Source of the DNA: Symsagittifera roscoffensis
Lineage: Eukaryota > Xenacoelomorpha > Acoela > Convolutidae
Length of the DNA stretch: 64,000 bases
NCBI RefSeq assembly: GCF_963678635.1
Contig: NC_087071.1
Coordinates: 24,933,821 to 24,997,820, forward strand
Reading direction: 5' to 3'
Part shown: positions 60,801 to 64,000 of the stretch, piece by piece
Layout: each line of letters opens with the position of its first letter
Position numbering within the stretch: position 1 is the first letter of the stretch
Notes under the pieces: model-generated
Database searches by the model: none
Told to the model about the DNA's origin: nothing
Seen by the model: only the letters and a program-made list of their open reading frames with translations
Program-made: the position numbers and the translations under genes

Positions 60801-60980
60801 GCTGTGAAAGTATTAATTCTTCCAAAGTTTTTCAAAGAGAAAACGGTTTGCAAAAAAGCTGAGACTTTTCAGCAACCAACTTGAGCTACGAAAATTAGAA
60901 AGGTTTCAAGTTATATAAATGACAGAATCGGTTAGGAAAAAAGTGTAATTATGTAAGCTAGCTATTGGAGCTTTGAAACT
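57822..60980 (+). repeat. Macro-unit copy 4 (about 3.16 kb, incomplete at the right)
   Basis: This copy is collinear with copies 1 and 2 to about 60,980, where TTTGAATAATAACAAG and CATAGAGTAATTCTG replace the expected GAAGTATAACAAG and CATAGAAGGAATCCG. It has its own changes: GAGCAAACGG near 59,257, a deletion of about 24 bases near 59,872 (GTGAAAAATTCGAGCTC), and a replaced tract at 60,331-60,500. It is the most diverged of the series, as is usual for an array-edge copy. Confidence 0.9.
60331..60500 (+). repeat. Gene-conversion patch inside macro-unit copy 4
   Basis: In copies 1 and 2 this place reads GCGCGGAACCGGTTTGC (for example 55,866). Here it reads GCGCGGAATGGGTTCGCG, followed by AGTAAAGATTATGAGC, a sequence otherwise found 420 bases downstream (60,751 onward). 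Both tracts in copy 4 share the private GAGACTTTTCAGCAACC, where copies 1 and 2 have GAGATTTTTC. Flanking order and length are unchanged, so sequence was copied from the neighbour rather than inserted. Confidence 0.85.
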
Positions 60981-63900
60981 TTGAATAATAACAAGTTATT
61001 TCATAGAGTAATTCTGTTCATAAAAGTGTCGAATTTTTGAAGCAAGCTAGTCAATCCCTGGATCTTAAATGGTTCAAGTTTTCTCATACGCGGATTCGGT
61101 TTGCAAAAAAATGGAGTTTTTAAGCAAGCTATTCAAGCTTTGAAAGTTTGAGTTATTTCAATTTACCGTTTGGAATCGATAGATGGAATCGTTTTGCAAA
61201 AAGTTTGATTTTTTCGAGCAAGATAGTCAAGTTCTGAATCTTAATTAGTTCAATTTATCTCATGCGCGGAATCAGTTCGAAAAAAGAACGAAGTTCTCAA
61301 GCAAGCTATTGGAGCTTTGAAAGTTTGAATTCTTCCAAAGTTTTTCAAAGAGAAAACGTTTTGCAAAAAAGCTGAGGTTTTTCAGCAATCAACTTGAGCT
61401 ACGAAAATTAGAAAGCTTTCATGTTATATAAATGACAATATCGGTTATCAAAAATGTGTAATTTTTTAAGTTAGCTATTGGAGCTGTGAAACCTTGAAAA
61501 GTAACAAGTTATTTCATAGAGTAAATCTCTTCGTGAAAGTGTTGAATTTTTCAAGCAAACTAGTCAAGCTCTGAATCTTAAATAGTTCAAGTTATCTCAT
61601 ACGCAGAATCGGTTCGCAAAAAGAATGAAGTTTTTAAGCAAGCTATTCGAGCTTTTAAAGTTTCAATTTTTTCAAGTTTTTTCAAAGACGAAAACGGTTT
61701 GCCAAAAAACAGATTTTTCAGCAATCAACTTGAGATACGAAAATTAGAAAGGTTTCCAGTTATTTATATGACAGAATCGGTTAGCATAAATTTAATTTTT
61801 TAAGCTAGCTTTTGGAGCTTTGAAACTTTGAAATATAACAAGTTATTTCATAAAATAACTCTGTTCGTGAAAGTGTTGAATTTTGAAGCAAGCTAGTCAA
61901 GCCCTGGATCTTAAATAGTTCAAGTTACCTCATACGCGGTTCTTTCAATTTTTTCAAAGACAAAAACGGTTTGCGAAAAGGCTGAGGTTTTTCAGCAATC
62001 ATTTTTAGCTACAAAATTTTGAAATATTTCAAGTTATATAAATGACAGAATCGGTTTGAAAAAAGTGTAATTTTTTTGGCTAGCTTTTGGAGCTTTGAAA
62101 TTTTGAAATCTAACAAGTTATTTCATAGAATAATTCCAATCGTGAAAATGTTGACTTTTTCAAGCAAGCTAGTCAAGCTCTGAATCTTAAATAGTTCAAG
62201 TTATCTCATACGCAGAATCGGTTTGCAAAAAAATGGAGTTTTTAAGCAAGCTATTCAAGCTTTGAAAGTTTGAGTTATTTCAATTTACCGTTTGGAATCG
62301 ATACATGGAATCGTTTTGCGAAAAGTTTGATTTTTTCGAGCAAGATAGTCAAGTTCTGAATCTTAATTAGTTCAATTTATCTCATGCGCGGAATCAGTTC
62401 GAAAAAAGAACGAAGTTCTCAAGCAAGCTATTGGAGCTTTGAAAGTTTGAATTCTTCCAAAGTTTTTCAAAGAGAAAACGTTTTGCAAAAAAGCTGAGGT
62501 TTTTCAGCAATCAACTTGAGCTACGAAAATTAGAAAGCTTTCATGTTATATAAATGACAAAATCGGTTATCAAAAATGTGTAATTTTTTAAGTTAGCTAT
62601 TGGAGCTGTGAAACCTTGAAAAGTAACAAGTTATTTCATAGAGTAAATCTCTTCGTGAAAGTGTTGAATTTTTCAAGCAAACTAGTCAAGCTCTGAATCT
62701 TAAATAGTTCAAGTTATCTCATACGCAGAATCGGTTCGCAAAAAGAATGAAGTTTTTAAGCAAGCTATTCGAGCTTTTAAAGTTTCAATTTTTTCAAGTT
62801 TTTTCAAAGACGAAAACGGTTTGCGAAAAAACAGATTTTTCAGCAATCAACTTGAGATACGAAAATTAGAAAGGTTTCCAGTTATTTATATGACAGAATC
62901 GGTTAGCAAAAATTTAATTTTTTAAGCTAGCTTTTGGAGCTTTGAAACTTTGAAATATAACAAGTTATTTCATAAAATAACTCTGTTCGTGAAAGTGTTG
63001 AACTTTGAAGCAAGCTAGTCAAGCCCTGGATCTTAAATAGTTCAAGTTACCTCATACGCGGTTCTTTCATTTTTTCAAAGACAAAAACGGTTTGCGAAAA
63101 GGCTGAGGTTTTTCAGCAATCATTTTTAGCTACAAAATTTTGAAATATTTCAAGTTATATAAATGACAGAATCGGTTTGAAAAAAGTGTAATTTTTTTGG
63201 CTAGCTTTTGGAGCTTTGAAATTTTGAAATCTAACAAGTTATTTCATAGAATAATTCCAATCGTGAAAATGTTGACTTTTTCAAGCAAGCTAGTCAAGCT
63301 CTGAATCTTAAATAGTTCAAGTTATCTCATACACAGAATCGGTTCGCAAAAAGAATGAAGTTCTCAAGCAAGCTAATCGAGCTTTGAAAGTTTGAATTTT
63401 TTAAATTTTTTTCAAAGACGAAAAAGTTTTGCGGAACTGAGATTTTTCAGCAAAAAATTTGAGCTACGAAATTTTGAAATATTTCAAGTTATATAAATGA
63501 CAGAATCGGTTAGCAAAATGTAATTTCTTAGGCTAGCTTTTGGAGCTTTGAAATTTTAAATAAATAACCAGTTATTTCATAGAAGGAATACGTTCGTGGA
63601 AGGGTTGACTTTTTCAAGCAAGCTAGTCAAGCCCTGGATCTTAAATAGTTCAAGTTACCTCATACGCGGTTCTTTCAATTTTTTCAAAGACAAAAACGGT
63701 TTGCGAAAAGGCTGAGGTTTTTCAGCAATCATTTTTAGCTACAAAATTTTGAAATATTTCAAGTTATTTAAATGACAGAATCGGTTTGAAAAAAGTGTAA
63801 TTTTTTTGGCTAGCTTTTGGAGCTTTGAAATTTTGAAATCTAACAAGTTATTTCATAGAATAATTCCAATCGTGAAAGTGTTGACTTTTTCAAGCAAGCT

Positions 63901-64000
63901 AGTCAAGCTCTGAATCTTAAATAGTTCAAGTTATCTCATACACAGAATCGGTTCGCAAAAAGAATGAAGTTCTCAAGCAAGCTAATCGAGCTTTGAAAGT
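60981..64000 (+). repeat. 1,122-bp and 609-bp tandem units at the right end
   Basis: TGGAATCGAT lies at 61,171 and 62,293, and CGCGGTTCTTTCA lies at 61,935 and 63,057, both offset by 1,122 bases. The second marker occurs a third time at 63,665, offset by 608 because of a one-base indel in a T run. ACACAGAATCGGTTCGC lies at 63,331 and 63,940 (609 bases). So two copies of a 1,122-base unit are followed by a shorter unit that reuses its second half, and the array runs off the window. Copies are close to identical. No coding sequence is present. Confidence 0.9.

Noticed and set aside
1-64000. CENP-B box
   Set aside because: I looked for TTCG....A..CGGG-type motifs in the common monomers and did not find a convincing recurrent match. 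GAATCGGTTCG is only superficially similar.
1-64000. tRNA, rRNA, snRNA or telomeric repeats
   Set aside because: No cloverleaf with a GGTTCGANTCC arm, no conserved rRNA stretches and no runs of TTAGG, TTAGGG or TTTAGGG were seen.

Overview
The window is essentially one long tandem-repeat (satellite DNA) locus. Apart from about 400 bases near position 4,160-4,560, every stretch I examined reads as copies of one AT-rich monomer of about 84 bases (81-87). Typical landmarks on the + strand are GAGCTTTGAAA, a TTTCAAGTTA-like stretch, TCATAGACGGAATCGG, TTCGCAAAAAG and TTTTTAAGCAAGC. The G+C share is about one third by eye. I found no protein-coding gene, tRNA, rRNA, CRISPR array, promoter or terminator that I can support. 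The longest open frames (about 105 codons) are translated satellite. A 64-kb, multi-level, higher-order satellite with signs of CpG decay indicates a eukaryotic nuclear genome and a heterochromatic, possibly centromeric or pericentromeric region. I do not recognise the satellite family and cannot name the clade.

Layout. 1-4,156: monomers with roughly 500- and 735-base higher-order spacing and two 178-base units. 4,157-4,559: a non-satellite insertion with two strong hairpins, possibly flanked by a 9-base duplication. 4,560-13,920: old, diverged, mostly monomeric satellite, containing a block of about 1.35 kb (7,618-8,967) in the opposite orientation. 13,921-46,815: a mega-repeat organisation in which a hexamer core (six distinct monomers, about 507 bases) is followed by a recognisable flank cassette. 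The cassette starts at 16,153, 18,085, 26,250, 30,851 and 44,744, and the core has expanded to very different extents between cassettes. The largest core array (33,721-44,743) also holds pentamers made by monomer fusion and a superposed 868-base dimer-of-pentamers. 31,581-33,720 is dominated by a 336-base tetramer. 46,816-49,860 is irregular. 49,861-60,980 is a young macro-tandem with a 3,475-base unit: two full copies, one copy cut to 1,011 bases, and one nearly full copy carrying an internal conversion patch. 60,981-64,000 has 1,122- and 609-base tandem units and runs off the window.

No genes work together here. What the sequence records is satellite evolution: unequal exchange, monomer fusion, gene conversion, template switching, inversion, insertion and CpG decay. 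Old monomeric DNA carries the insertion and the inversion, and homogenised young arrays lie to its right. Coordinates of repeat anchors were read by hand from the numbered sequence. Block borders are good to roughly 20-50 bases unless an exact anchor is given.
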